From positions 1-64,000 of the forward strand of contig LUJS01000015.1 of assembly GCA_001689495.1 (NCBI GenBank): 64,000 bases of DNA, read 5' to 3'. Positions 48,137-56,641 of this stretch are shown here, piece after piece; within the stretch, counting starts at the first letter, position 1, and the number at the start of each line of letters is the position of its first letter. The stretch is from Bacteroidales bacterium M8. Lineage in GTDB: Bacteria; Bacteroidota; Bacteroidia; Bacteroidales; Muribaculaceae. The translations under genes were made by a program, and so were the position numbers. The notes under the pieces are model-generated. The model did not search any database. It had not been told where the DNA came from and saw only the letters and a list, made by a program, of their open reading frames with translations.

Positions 48137-48157
48137 TGTGGATTGTAGTGAGTTTTT

Positions 48158-49705
48158 TTATTCTTCGGCTTCCTTTGCGGCGTCGTTGGAGACGGGTTTC
48201 TTCTCGGGGCGCATCTGGGGGAAGAAGAGCACCTCCTGAATAGTGGTCTGTCCCGTCATCAGCATGACCAGACGGTCCATGCCGATGCCCATGCCCGATG
48301 TGGGGGGCATACCGTATTCGAGGGCGCGGATGAAGTCCTTGTCGATGATCATGGCCTCGTCGTCGCCCTTCTCGCCGAGTCGCATCTGCTCGACAAATCG
48401 CTCGTACTGGTCTATCGGGTCGTTGAGCTCGGAGTATGCGTTGGCCAGCTCCTTGCCGTTGACCATCAGCTCGAAGCGCTCGGTCAGCTCGGGGTTGTCG
48501 CGGTGACGCTTGGTCAGGGGCGACATCTCGATGGGATAGTCGATGATGAAGGTGGGCTGGATGTATGAGCCTTCGCACTTCTCGCCGAAGATCTCGTCTA
48601 TCAGCTTGCCCTTGCCCATGGTCTCGTCAACCTCGACGCCGAGCTCGCGCGCGGTCTTGCGCAGTTGCTCCTCGTCCATGCCGGTGATGTCGACGCCGGT
48701 CTTCTCCTTGATGGCGTCGGTCATCGTGAGGCGACGGTAGGGTGCCTTGAAGTCGATGACGTTGTCGCCGACCTTGACCTGAGTGGTGCCGTTGACGTCG
48801 AGACAGATCTTCTCGAGCATCTTTTCGGTGAACTCCATCATCCAGTTATAGTCCTTGTAGGCCACGTAGATCTCCATGCAGGTGAACTCGGGGTTGTGGG
48901 TGCGGTCCATGCCCTCGTTGCGGAAGTTCTTCGAGAACTCGTAGACGCCCTCGAAACCGCCCACGATGAGGCGCTTGAGATAGAGCTCGTCGGCGATGCG
49001 CAGGTACAGGGGTATGTCGAGCGCGTTGTGGTGGGTGATGAAGGGGCGTGCGGCGGCTCCGCCGGGAATCGACTGCAGGATGGGGGTCTCGACCTCCATG
49101 TATCCGGCGGAGTTGAAATACTGGCGCATCGAGTTGTAGACCTTGGTGCGCTTGATGAATATCTCCTTGACGCCGTCGTTGACCACGAGGTCGACATAGC
49201 GGCGGCGGTAGCGCAGCTCGGGGTCGTCGAATGCGTCATACTTGACGCCGTCCTTGACCTTGACGATGGGCAGGGGGCGGAGCGACTTGCCCAGCACGGT
49301 CAGCTCCTTGGCGTGTACCGAGATCTCGCCGGTCTTGGTGCGGAATACGAATCCCTTGACGCCCACGAAGTCGCCGATGTCGAGAAGCTTTTTGAACACC
49401 ACATTGTAAAGCTCCTTGTCTTCGCCGGGGCATATCTCGTCGCGGTTTACGTAGACCTGAATGCGGCCTGTCGAGTCCTGAAGTTCCATGAATGAGGCTT
49501 TGCCCATGATGCGTCGTCCCATAACGCGGCCTGCCACGCAGACGTCGCGCACGGGGGCGTCGTCCGAGAAGGTCTCTTTTATTTCGGCTGCATAGCCGTC
49601 AACCGGGTATTCTGCTGCGGGATAGGGTTCGATGCCCATGCGGCGCATCTCTTCGAGGCTCTGGCGCCTGATCATTTCCTGTTCACTGAGTGAGGGTGCG
49701 TTCAT
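48158..49705 (-). CDS. lysS: lysyl-tRNA synthetase, class II
   Basis: This 515-residue enzyme charges tRNA-Lys. It has the N-terminal OB-fold anticodon-binding part (VAGRVMGRRIMGKASFMELQ) and the class II core with motif 1, motif 2 (SKNFRNEGMDRTHNPEFT) and motif 3 (GMGIGMDRLVMLMTGQTTIQ). Its C-terminus carries a short polar tail (DAAKEAEE). It is the first gene of the lysS-gpsA-pgi operon, with a consensus promoter 44 bases upstream. Confidence 0.97.
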   Translation of the reverse strand: MNAPSLSEQEMIRRQSLEEMRRMGIEPYPAAEYPVDGYAAEIKETFSDDAPVRDVCVAGRVMGRRIMGKASFMELQDSTGRIQVYVNRDEICPGEDKELYNVVFKKLLDIGDFVGVKGFVFRTKTGEISVHAKELTVLGKSLRPLPIVKVKDGVKYDAFDDPELRYRRRYVDLVVNDGVKEIFIKRTKVYNSMRQYFNSAGYMEVETPILQSIPGGAAARPFITHHNALDIPLYLRIADELYLKRLIVGGFEGVYEFSKNFRNEGMDRTHNPEFTCMEIYVAYKDYNWMMEFTEKMLEKICLDVNGTTQVKVGDNVIDFKAPYRRLTMTDAIKEKTGVDITGMDEEQLRKTARELGVEVDETMGKGKLIDEIFGEKCEGSYIQPTFIIDYPIEMSPLTKRHRDNPELTERFELMVNGKELANAYSELNDPIDQYERFVEQMRLGEKGDDEAMIIDKDFIRALEYGMPPTSGMGIGMDRLVMLMTGQTTIQEVLFFPQMRPEKKPVSNDAAKEAEE

Positions 49706-49748
49706 GTTGCTGTATATGTGGTGTTGGTGTTATTTGATATGTTAACTG

Positions 49749-49779
49749 CAAAATTACAACTTATTTCCGCCCCAATCAA
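49749..49779 (-). promoter_or_regulatory. promoter of the lysS-gpsA-pgi operon
   Basis: TTG (49779-49777) lies 20 bases before TAATTTTG (49756-49749) on the minus strand. The predicted leader is about 40 bases. Confidence 0.65.
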
Positions 49780-49859
49780 CACCCGACCCCCCAAACTTGG
49801 GAGTCGAATGTTAAAAACTCACAATGCGAGTTGTGGCGGTTGTTAGCGAATGTTAAAAA

Positions 49860-52595
49860 TCAGCTTCGCGTCACGTTGAGACCTTTCTTCGAGAGGGTCA
49901 TTTCGACCATGCGTCCGTTGGGCGGGAGGCCGGGGGCGTTCTGCAGCGTCTGCCTGATGCGCGACGCGGCCTCCGGATCCTTGGCTATCATGTACAGATA
50001 GCCGCCGCCGCCGGCTCCGGGGAGTTTGTAGCCGAGGCAATAGTCGTCGACGAGGCGTGTGATGGCCTCGACCGCGGGGGGATTGGTGCCGGGGTCTATC
50101 ATCTGGTTCTGCCTCCAAGTCTCGCGCACCAGACGGCCCATGCGCGCGAAGTCGTCGCGCTGTATGGCGTCATACATCTCGAGCGTGTGGGCCTTCATGC
50201 GCCTGAGCAGGTCGAGCTGGGCGCCGTGGTTGAGGAACATCCTCCTGACTATCTCGGCCAGTATGTCCTTGGCCGTGCGGGTCAGTCCGGTGTAGTAGAG
50301 CAGGTGACAGGGCGAGTATTCGGGGGCGTTGAAAAGGTCGGACGGCAGCCTGCGCACCATCGGTGTCTGGTCGAAACCCTTGGCGGTCTGCAGCAGCTTG
50401 ACGCCGCCGATGACGCCGCCATACTGGTCCTGCCAGCCACCGCCGGTGGTCAGCAGTTGTTCCAGCACGAGCGTGCGGCGGCATATCTCGACCTTGTCCC
50501 ACGCGAGGTTGCAGAAGTCGCTCACGGCTCCGAGCACCGTGGCGGCGAGTATCGAGCTCGTGCCCAGACCGCTGCCGGCGGGGATGGCCGAGAAGAGCGT
50601 TATCTCGAGACCTCCTCCCATCTCCCTGAGCTGCTGCTCGAGCGACTGATATTGCTCGGTGCAGAATCGGGGGTGGAATCCGGCCAGTGCCAGTGCGGCC
50701 TTGGGGATGGAGAATGGTGAGCCGACCTTGTTGAACTCGATGAGCTGCTCGTATGTCGTCACCGTCTCGGCGGCGCCGAGGTCGATGCTTCGGCACACGA
50801 TGTGTGGCTCCTTGCAGGGGCGTATGTAGGTCTGCAACGGGGGCTGCCCGTTGAGCTCGATGGCCAGATTGATGACGTTTCCACCCTCGGCAAGACAGAA
50901 CGGGGGCGTGTCCGTCCAGCCTCCGGCAATGTCTATGCGCACGGGCGATCGGCTCCAGACAATCTGGTCGGAGCAGACGGCCCTGCCGGGCGAGTTGGGC
51001 GACATGCCCACGGTCTCCATGAGTCCGTGTCGCAGCAGCGAGAAGGCTTCCTCGCCGGCCTCGGCATAGGGTTCGCCCTTGCGTCTCAGCACCTCGCTGC
51101 GCCACATGCGGTCTGACATACGGGTCAGCAGTGGAGTGTTGTCGTCGAGGGCCGGAGGCATTGGGATCTCCTCGGCGGCAAAGGCTGTTGCGGCCTCGTC
51201 GAGGTCGAGCTGATAGAACACGCTGTGCTGATGGTTCCGGGCCATGGCGTGGCGGTTGACGCGCCTGAACTCCCTGCGCTGGGCCACCAGACGGGGCAGC
51301 GAGGCGACGTTAGAAATCTCTTCGGCGCTCATCAGCCTCAGGCCCTCGGGCAGAGGCTCGCCGTCAAGCATCATGCGGACAAGAGTGCCCATCTGCTCGA
51401 TGTCGTCAGTGACGGGGAACTGGCGTTTCTGCTGCTCGGCCCCGGCAAAACGTGAGTCTATGCCATAGACACGCACCATATATGATTTCTCCTCAAGTGG
51501 CACTATGTCTATGCACTGTCCGGGCTTCAGGGCTATCTCCCAGTCGTTGACGGGCACGCCGGTCACGATGTTGTCGCGGCTGACGCTCCAGTTGGGACCG
51601 ATGTACGAGTTCTCGATCCATATGTTGACGTTGTCGGGGGTGAAGTTTATCTTGGTGACGGCGTTCTGTACGAATATCGAGGGGTGTGGCTTGCGGTCGC
51701 GGTGCATGATCTCGCGCTGGTCGTTTACGCGGTTCTGTATGGCCAGCGTCGACGAGATCATCTCGCGGCTCGTGCCATAGTGATAGAACTCGCCGCCGGG
51801 CAGGGGGAGTATCGCCACCGTGAGCTCGGCCAGTTCGGGGTCGGGCTCGGAGGGGTTGACGCCCAGAGCGCATCCGAACTCCGAATACAGGTCATACTCC
51901 CGGAGGTTGCCATCCTTGTCGCGCGACTTGCGGCGCAGCAGCTCCACGGCCTTGTCGCTGAGCAGCCATACGCCAATGTCGGTGAGATAATACCCTTCCT
52001 GAAGCAGCGACGACAGTGTCTCGACCGACGGTTTCTGCAGCATTCGGTCGAGAATCGACGGGGTTGAGTGGCGGCTGAAGAACACGCCGTGGTCCTTGGC
52101 TATCGACGAGTCGAGCCACAGGCCGTAGCACACGACGTCGGCATCGGGTATGGGGCCGAGCTGCTCGGCGGCGCGGATATAGACATCGCCGCTCACTATC
52201 ATGGTGTTGAGACGCGCGGGGGCCTTGTCCATGATGCGCTCGTAGAGGGGCAACTGCAGGTCGAGCAGCGTCTGCGAGAGTTTCTGTCCGCGCTCCCAGC
52301 GGAATATGGGTATCGGGGTAAGAATCTTGCCCGAGGGGGCGTATGACGGCAGGCGACGGCTTTGGCCGCCGGCGTGCAGCAGTATGCGCCGGCCTGACGA
52401 CAGCCAGTCGGCAAAGGTCTTGTCCGGGGCCCAAGCCCTGTGACATTCCTCCAGCAGCCATGTGGTGCCGCCGCCGCTGCCCAGACGGGCGCCGACGGGG
52501 TCTGAGGTGCAGAAGTATTCGTTACGGTCCAGACCGGTCACTTTGTGGAAGGCGTCGACCAGATTGGGCGGCATGGATAGCAACTTGTGTGTCAT
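49860..52595 (-). CDS. fkp: bifunctional L-fucokinase / L-fucose-1-phosphate guanylyltransferase
   Basis: This 911-residue protein makes GDP-L-fucose from free L-fucose in two steps, for fucosylated surface glycans. The N-terminal half is the guanylyltransferase (GARLGSGGGTTWLLEE, LHAGGQSRRLPSYAPSGK as the nucleotide loop). A beta-helix linker follows, then a GHMP kinase with VRIDIAGGWTDTPP, IPAGSGLGTSSILAATVLGA (near residue 678) and TGGGWQDQYGG. Bacteroides Fkp is about 950 residues, so length fits. It complements the fucose-degrading genes at 12-14 kb and competes with them for L-fucose. Confidence 0.95.
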   Translation of the reverse strand: MTHKLLSMPPNLVDAFHKVTGLDRNEYFCTSDPVGARLGSGGGTTWLLEECHRAWAPDKTFADWLSSGRRILLHAGGQSRRLPSYAPSGKILTPIPIFRWERGQKLSQTLLDLQLPLYERIMDKAPARLNTMIVSGDVYIRAAEQLGPIPDADVVCYGLWLDSSIAKDHGVFFSRHSTPSILDRMLQKPSVETLSSLLQEGYYLTDIGVWLLSDKAVELLRRKSRDKDGNLREYDLYSEFGCALGVNPSEPDPELAELTVAILPLPGGEFYHYGTSREMISSTLAIQNRVNDQREIMHRDRKPHPSIFVQNAVTKINFTPDNVNIWIENSYIGPNWSVSRDNIVTGVPVNDWEIALKPGQCIDIVPLEEKSYMVRVYGIDSRFAGAEQQKRQFPVTDDIEQMGTLVRMMLDGEPLPEGLRLMSAEEISNVASLPRLVAQRREFRRVNRHAMARNHQHSVFYQLDLDEAATAFAAEEIPMPPALDDNTPLLTRMSDRMWRSEVLRRKGEPYAEAGEEAFSLLRHGLMETVGMSPNSPGRAVCSDQIVWSRSPVRIDIAGGWTDTPPFCLAEGGNVINLAIELNGQPPLQTYIRPCKEPHIVCRSIDLGAAETVTTYEQLIEFNKVGSPFSIPKAALALAGFHPRFCTEQYQSLEQQLREMGGGLEITLFSAIPAGSGLGTSSILAATVLGAVSDFCNLAWDKVEICRRTLVLEQLLTTGGGWQDQYGGVIGGVKLLQTAKGFDQTPMVRRLPSDLFNAPEYSPCHLLYYTGLTRTAKDILAEIVRRMFLNHGAQLDLLRRMKAHTLEMYDAIQRDDFARMGRLVRETWRQNQMIDPGTNPPAVEAITRLVDDYCLGYKLPGAGGGGYLYMIAKDPEAASRIRQTLQNAPGLPPNGRMVEMTLSKKGLNVTRS

Positions 52596-52613
52596 GGTGA
52601 TGGTGATTGAAAC

Positions 52614-52653
52614 AGACAGCCTGCCGGGTGCGTTGTGTCTCGGCAGGCTGTCT
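52614..52653 (-). terminator. hairpin after the S9 peptidase gene
   Basis: AGACAGCCTGCCG (52614-52626) pairs perfectly with CGGCAGGCTGTCT (52641-52653). It follows the S9 stop codon by 26 bases and precedes the fkp ATG by 19. The minus-strand tail GTTTCAATC is only weakly U-rich. Confidence 0.65.
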
Positions 52654-52679
52654 TTATGATTGTTTTGGGTTGATTGCGT

Positions 52680-54842
52680 TTATTCAGCCTTATCGGCAGC
52701 CTCGGTCTGAGGTTTGAGCCATTTGTCAAACCAGCGGAAGAAGAGACGCTGCCACATTATGGCGTTCTGGGGCTTGAGTATCCAGTGGTTCTCATCGGGG
52801 AAGATGACCATCTCGGCGGGGATGCCGCGCAGTTTGGCGGCGTTGAACGCCATCTCGCCCTGAGACGAGAGGATGCGATAGTCGAATTCGCCGTGCGAGA
52901 TCATGATGGGGGTATCCCATTTGTCGACGAATCTGTGGGGCGACATGGCAAACGTGCGCTGTGCCGTGGCGTTGTCCTTGCGCCAGAATGCGCCGAAGTC
53001 GGGCTCGACCGTGGCATCGGGGCTCTTGCGCATGGCGCCTCCGCCCATGTCCCAGTTGGCAAACCAAAGCTCTTCGGTCTCGAGATACTGGGCCTCCATG
53101 TTGAAGATGCCTGCGTGGGCCAGCAGGGCGGCAAAACGCTTGTCATGGTTTCCGGCCAGCCAGTAGACCGAGAATCCGCCATAGCTTGCTCCGGTCGCGC
53201 CGATGCGGGCGGGGTCGATGAAGGGATACTTCTTCATGTAGTCGACTGCGGCGAGATAGTCTTTCATGTTCTGGCCGGGATAGTCGCCCGAGATCTGCTC
53301 GTTCCACTCGGTGCCGAAGCCGGGGAGGCCGCGGCGGTTGGGGGCGATGACGATGTATCCGTTGGCTGCCATGAGGGCGAAGTTCCAGCGATAGCTCCAG
53401 AACTGGCTTACGGCCTGCTGGGGACCGCCCTGACAGTAGAGCAGTGAGGGATAGGTCTTGGTCGAGTCGAAGTCCTGAGGATAGATGGTCCAGACGGTCA
53501 TCTCCTTGCCGTCGGTCGTGGGGACGATCTCTTTTGCGACCTTGGGCATCTTGAGCGAGGCAAGCAGCTCGGTGTTGACATTTGAGATCTGCTTGACGTC
53601 GCCCGTGGCCGAGACGTGGAACACCTCGTTGGGATAGAGCATCGAGTGGCGCAGTGTCACCAGCGAGCCGTCTGCCGCGGGTGCGAGTGCCGCATAGTCA
53701 CATTCGCCCTGAGCAACGACGCTGACGGTGCGGTCGAGCCCCATCTTGAAGATGGGCATCACGCCATCCCTCGCCGAGATGAAATAGATCTCGCGTCCGT
53801 CGGGAGCCCATGCGAACTGGTCTATTGTATAGTCCCAGTCGGCAGTCATGTCGGTCTTGTTGCCGGTGGCGAGGTCGAGGGTGAAGAGGCGGTTCTTGTC
53901 GCTCTCGTATCCGTCGCGCTCCATCGACAGCCATGCCAGCGTGCCGCCGTCGGGCGAGAATGCGGGATTGGTGTCATAGCCCATCATGCCCTCGGTGAGG
54001 TTGCGGGTCTGCTTGTCGGCCAGAGTATAAAGGTAGAGGTCCGAGTTGGTCGATACGGCATAGTCCATGCCGCTCTTCTTGCGCGAAGTATAGACAAGGC
54101 TTTTCGAGTCGGGAGCCCAAGCGAACTGCTCGATGCCGCCGAAAGGACGGAGGGGCGATTCGAAACGGAGCTCGTCGGCCATGATGTCCTCGAGGGCAGA
54201 GATCTTGGACCCGTCGAACTCGCCCACGAAGGGGTGGGGAATCTCGGTGATCCACTCGTCCCAGTGCTTGTACATCAGGTCGTCGATGACACGGCCCGTT
54301 GCCTTGGGCAGGTCGGGATATATCTCCTTGGCGTCGCGCGAATACTTGACGGTCGAGACGATGATGACCTTGGTCGCGTCGGGCGAGAAGAGGAATCCCT
54401 CGACACCCTTCTCGACGTCGCTGGCCTGCGTGCGCGACGAGCCGTCGGCGTTCATCACCCATACCTGAGGCTTGCCGTCCACGGGATAGGTGAAGGCTAT
54501 CTTCTTGCCACCGTCAATCCAGCAGAAGTTGCCCTCGCTCGAAGGGGTGCGGGTGATGCGGGTCAGCTCTGAGCCGTCGAGATTCATCGTATAGAGGTCG
54601 GCGTTGCTCTTGTTCTCCTCGACGCTCTCGTACGAGATTGCAAAGAGCACTTTGGTGCCGTCGGGCGACACCTTGACGTCGCTGACGCGGCCGAGGGCCT
54701 CGAGCGCGTCGATGTCGAATATGCCGGTCTCGGTCTTGAAGTCCGGCTTGTCTATCAGCACGCCCTCCTCGTTCGTGCCTGTCGTGCAGGCTGCAAGCGA
54801 AGCGGCGATGCCGGCAGTCACTATCATTGATTTGAGATTCAT
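52680..54842 (-). CDS. S9-family dipeptidyl/prolyl oligopeptidase, lipoprotein (DPP5-like)
   Basis: This protein of 720 residues has lipoprotein signal MNLKSMIVTAGIAASLAAC, a propeller of TolB/WD-like repeats (VSDVKVSPDGTKVLFAISYE, NPAFSPDGGTLAWLSM) and a C-terminal alpha/beta-hydrolase. The catalytic triad is serine in GATGASYGGFSVYW (about 554), aspartate in SHGEFDYRI (about 654) and histidine in PDENHWILKP (about 686). It trims dipeptides from peptides in the periplasm; the closest known type is Porphyromonas DPP5. The start at 54842 is used because it begins a proper signal. Confidence 0.92.
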   Translation of the reverse strand: MNLKSMIVTAGIAASLAACTTGTNEEGVLIDKPDFKTETGIFDIDALEALGRVSDVKVSPDGTKVLFAISYESVEENKSNADLYTMNLDGSELTRITRTPSSEGNFCWIDGGKKIAFTYPVDGKPQVWVMNADGSSRTQASDVEKGVEGFLFSPDATKVIIVSTVKYSRDAKEIYPDLPKATGRVIDDLMYKHWDEWITEIPHPFVGEFDGSKISALEDIMADELRFESPLRPFGGIEQFAWAPDSKSLVYTSRKKSGMDYAVSTNSDLYLYTLADKQTRNLTEGMMGYDTNPAFSPDGGTLAWLSMERDGYESDKNRLFTLDLATGNKTDMTADWDYTIDQFAWAPDGREIYFISARDGVMPIFKMGLDRTVSVVAQGECDYAALAPAADGSLVTLRHSMLYPNEVFHVSATGDVKQISNVNTELLASLKMPKVAKEIVPTTDGKEMTVWTIYPQDFDSTKTYPSLLYCQGGPQQAVSQFWSYRWNFALMAANGYIVIAPNRRGLPGFGTEWNEQISGDYPGQNMKDYLAAVDYMKKYPFIDPARIGATGASYGGFSVYWLAGNHDKRFAALLAHAGIFNMEAQYLETEELWFANWDMGGGAMRKSPDATVEPDFGAFWRKDNATAQRTFAMSPHRFVDKWDTPIMISHGEFDYRILSSQGEMAFNAAKLRGIPAEMVIFPDENHWILKPQNAIMWQRLFFRWFDKWLKPQTEAADKAE

Positions 54843-54864
54843 AAGGTAAGAGATGTTATATGGC

Positions 54865-54919
54865 AAAAGGTCAAAGGCATAGGACGCCGCTGTCGCGACG
54901 TCTCAGGCCCTTGACCTTT
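54865..54919 (-). terminator. long hairpin after prs
   Basis: AAAGGTCAA (54867-54875) pairs with TTGACCTTT (54911-54919), and an inner stem (ACGCCGC and GCGACGT regions) extends it. It lies 11 bases after the prs stop and ahead of the S9 gene. Confidence 0.6.
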
Positions 54920-54930
54920 GGTCCTTTGTA

Positions 54931-55875
54931 TTATTTTATAAGATACTGCGACGAGATCGACTCGTGTGTGTGGACACGGCGGATGGTGTCGGCAAACAGA
55001 CGGGCCACGGAGAGTATGGTTGCCTTGCGGCAGTTCTTGTTGAAGGGTATCGAGTTGGTGAACATCATCTCGACCAGAGCCGAGTTGTCGACGCGCTCGG
55101 AGGCGGGGTCGCTCATGATGGCGTGCGAGCAGAGTGCGCGTACCGAGCGGGCACCGTTCTCCTTCATCAGGTCGGCGGCCTTGGTGATTGTGCCGGCGGT
55201 GTCGACCATGTCGTCGATGATGATGACGTCCTTGTCCTTGACGTCGCCGATCACGGTCATGTTGGCGACCACGTTGGCCTTGGCGCGCTGCTTGTGGCAG
55301 AGCACGAGGGGCACGTTGAGATATTTCGAGTAGCTGTTGGCACGCTTGGCACCGCCCACGTCGGGCGAGGCGATGACGAGGTCCTTCAGGCCCAGACTCT
55401 GGATGTAGGGGATGAACACTGACGAGGCATAGAGATGGTCTACGGGAATGTCGAAGAATCCCTGAATCTGGTCGGCGTGGAGGTCCATTGTGATGACGCG
55501 GTCAACGCCGGCTACGGTGAGCAGGTTGGTCACCAGCTTGGCGGCGATGGACACGCGGGGCTTGTCCTTGCGGTCCTGACGGGCCCAGCCGAAATAGGGC
55601 ATCACGGCTATGATCGAGGCGGCCGAGGCACGCTTGGCGGCATCGATCATCAGCAGCAGTTCCATCAGATTGTCCGAGTTGGGGAAAGTCGACTGGACGA
55701 GGTAGACCTCGCAACCGCGGATAGACTCCTCAAACGAGACTTCAAATTCGCCGTCGGCAAAGTACTGGATGTTCATTTTGCCGAGCTCGCAACCCAGCTC
55801 CCGGCAAATCTCTTCGGCCATGTAGGTCGAACGTGTGCCAGAGAAAATTTTGATTGGTGGCAGACAGTCAGTCAT
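54931..55875 (-). CDS. prs: ribose-phosphate pyrophosphokinase
   Basis: This 314-residue enzyme makes phosphoribosyl pyrophosphate, the precursor of nucleotides, histidine and tryptophan. Motifs include IKIFSGTRSTYMAEEICREL at the start, YFADGEFEVSFEES, the flexible ATP loop YFGWARQDRKDKPRVSI, VITMDLHADQIQGFFD, and the PRPP loop VIIIDDMVDTAGTITKAA. Length matches the family. A -7 box lies about 75 bases upstream. Confidence 0.97.
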   Translation of the reverse strand: MTDCLPPIKIFSGTRSTYMAEEICRELGCELGKMNIQYFADGEFEVSFEESIRGCEVYLVQSTFPNSDNLMELLLMIDAAKRASAASIIAVMPYFGWARQDRKDKPRVSIAAKLVTNLLTVAGVDRVITMDLHADQIQGFFDIPVDHLYASSVFIPYIQSLGLKDLVIASPDVGGAKRANSYSKYLNVPLVLCHKQRAKANVVANMTVIGDVKDKDVIIIDDMVDTAGTITKAADLMKENGARSVRALCSHAIMSDPASERVDNSALVEMMFTNSIPFNKNCRKATILSVARLFADTIRRVHTHESISSQYLIK

Positions 55876-55951
55876 AAGTTTATGTGGAAGTGAATGGATA
55901 TTTCAAGGCTCCCGGGCCGTCCCGGCGGGGAGGCCTGTGTCATTTGTGGTG

Positions 55952-55959
55952 CAAAATTA
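55952..55959 (-). promoter_or_regulatory. -7 element of the prs promoter
   Basis: TAATTTTG on the minus strand matches TAnnTTTG. No TTG is found 19-21 bases upstream. The leader would be about 70 bases. Confidence 0.45.
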
Positions 55960-56034
55960 CGAAAAATAGCCCGAAATACCTTTTATTTACCCAAAAAAGT
56001 TCACTAACCCCCGAGTTTTGTGTCACGGAGGCCC

Positions 56035-56565
56035 TCAGTCGGGTATGTCGGGCATGGCAACGCGGAGTGTCGTGGCCAGTATGCGCCTGATGTGGCAGTA
56101 TCTGTCGTCGGGACGGATGCCGTTGATCGACTTGCGGAACCTGAATGCATATTCGTCGCACATCTTGCGCTGTTTCAGGTATTCGAGTGTCTCGGCAAGG
56201 AATTTGTCGATCTGCTCGGCGAGCTTGTCGTCCAAGAATGTGTCTTGGGCCAGCGAGCAGAACTCGATGAAGCTCTCGGCCATCAGTCGGCCCACGGCCT
56301 CGTCGCCGGGATCAAGCCGGGCGAATTTCCTGAAGGCGGTGCGTATCTCGCGCATCCTCGGCGCGGGGCGGCGCCTCTTGACACGATGTATCTCCTTGTC
56401 GATGGCGCGCTTGTACTCGTCAAGCTTTTTGTCTACGTCCGGGACGGCAAAGAAGTCGAGCAGCTCCTTGGCCTCGCGGCTGCGGCTGTATATGTCCATG
56501 ACAAGCTCGCGCAACTGCGGTGCGTCAAATTCGGCTATGGTCTTGCGGAGGACGAGCTTGGACAT
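56035..56565 (-). CDS. conserved hypothetical protein, DUF6155-like
   Basis: This 176-residue, mostly helical, charged cytoplasmic protein starts MSKLVLRKTIAEFDAPQLRE and continues LVMDIYSRSREAKELLDFFA, the pattern of Bacteroides proteins annotated DUF6155. That assignment is from memory and moderately sure. There is no signal peptide or membrane helix. It stands between dsbD and prs and seems monocistronic. Function unknown. Confidence 0.7.
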   Translation of the reverse strand: MSKLVLRKTIAEFDAPQLRELVMDIYSRSREAKELLDFFAVPDVDKKLDEYKRAIDKEIHRVKRRRPAPRMREIRTAFRKFARLDPGDEAVGRLMAESFIEFCSLAQDTFLDDKLAEQIDKFLAETLEYLKQRKMCDEYAFRFRKSINGIRPDDRYCHIRRILATTLRVAMPDIPD

Positions 56566-56593
56566 GATGGCTTGTGGGAATAGGGATTTAAGA

Positions 56594-56632
56594 ATCGGGA
56601 GTCGGGAAACCTGATGATTCCCGACTCCCGAT
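56594..56632 (-). terminator. 15-base perfect hairpin after dsbD
   Basis: ATCGGGAGTCGGGAA (56594-56608) pairs perfectly with TTCCCGACTCCCGAT (56618-56632) around a nine-base loop, 10 bases from the dsbD stop. TCTTAAATCCC follows on the minus strand. Its GGGAGTCGGGAA core resembles the repeat at 37347-37428. Confidence 0.75.
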
Positions 56633-56641
56633 GCCGAATTT

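Noticed and set aside
49805..49860. Direct repeat CGAATGTTAAAAA occurring twice before the fkp stop
   Set aside because: Short, AT-rich and without further structure; probably chance, though a weak hairpin AACTC/GAGTT lies between the copies.
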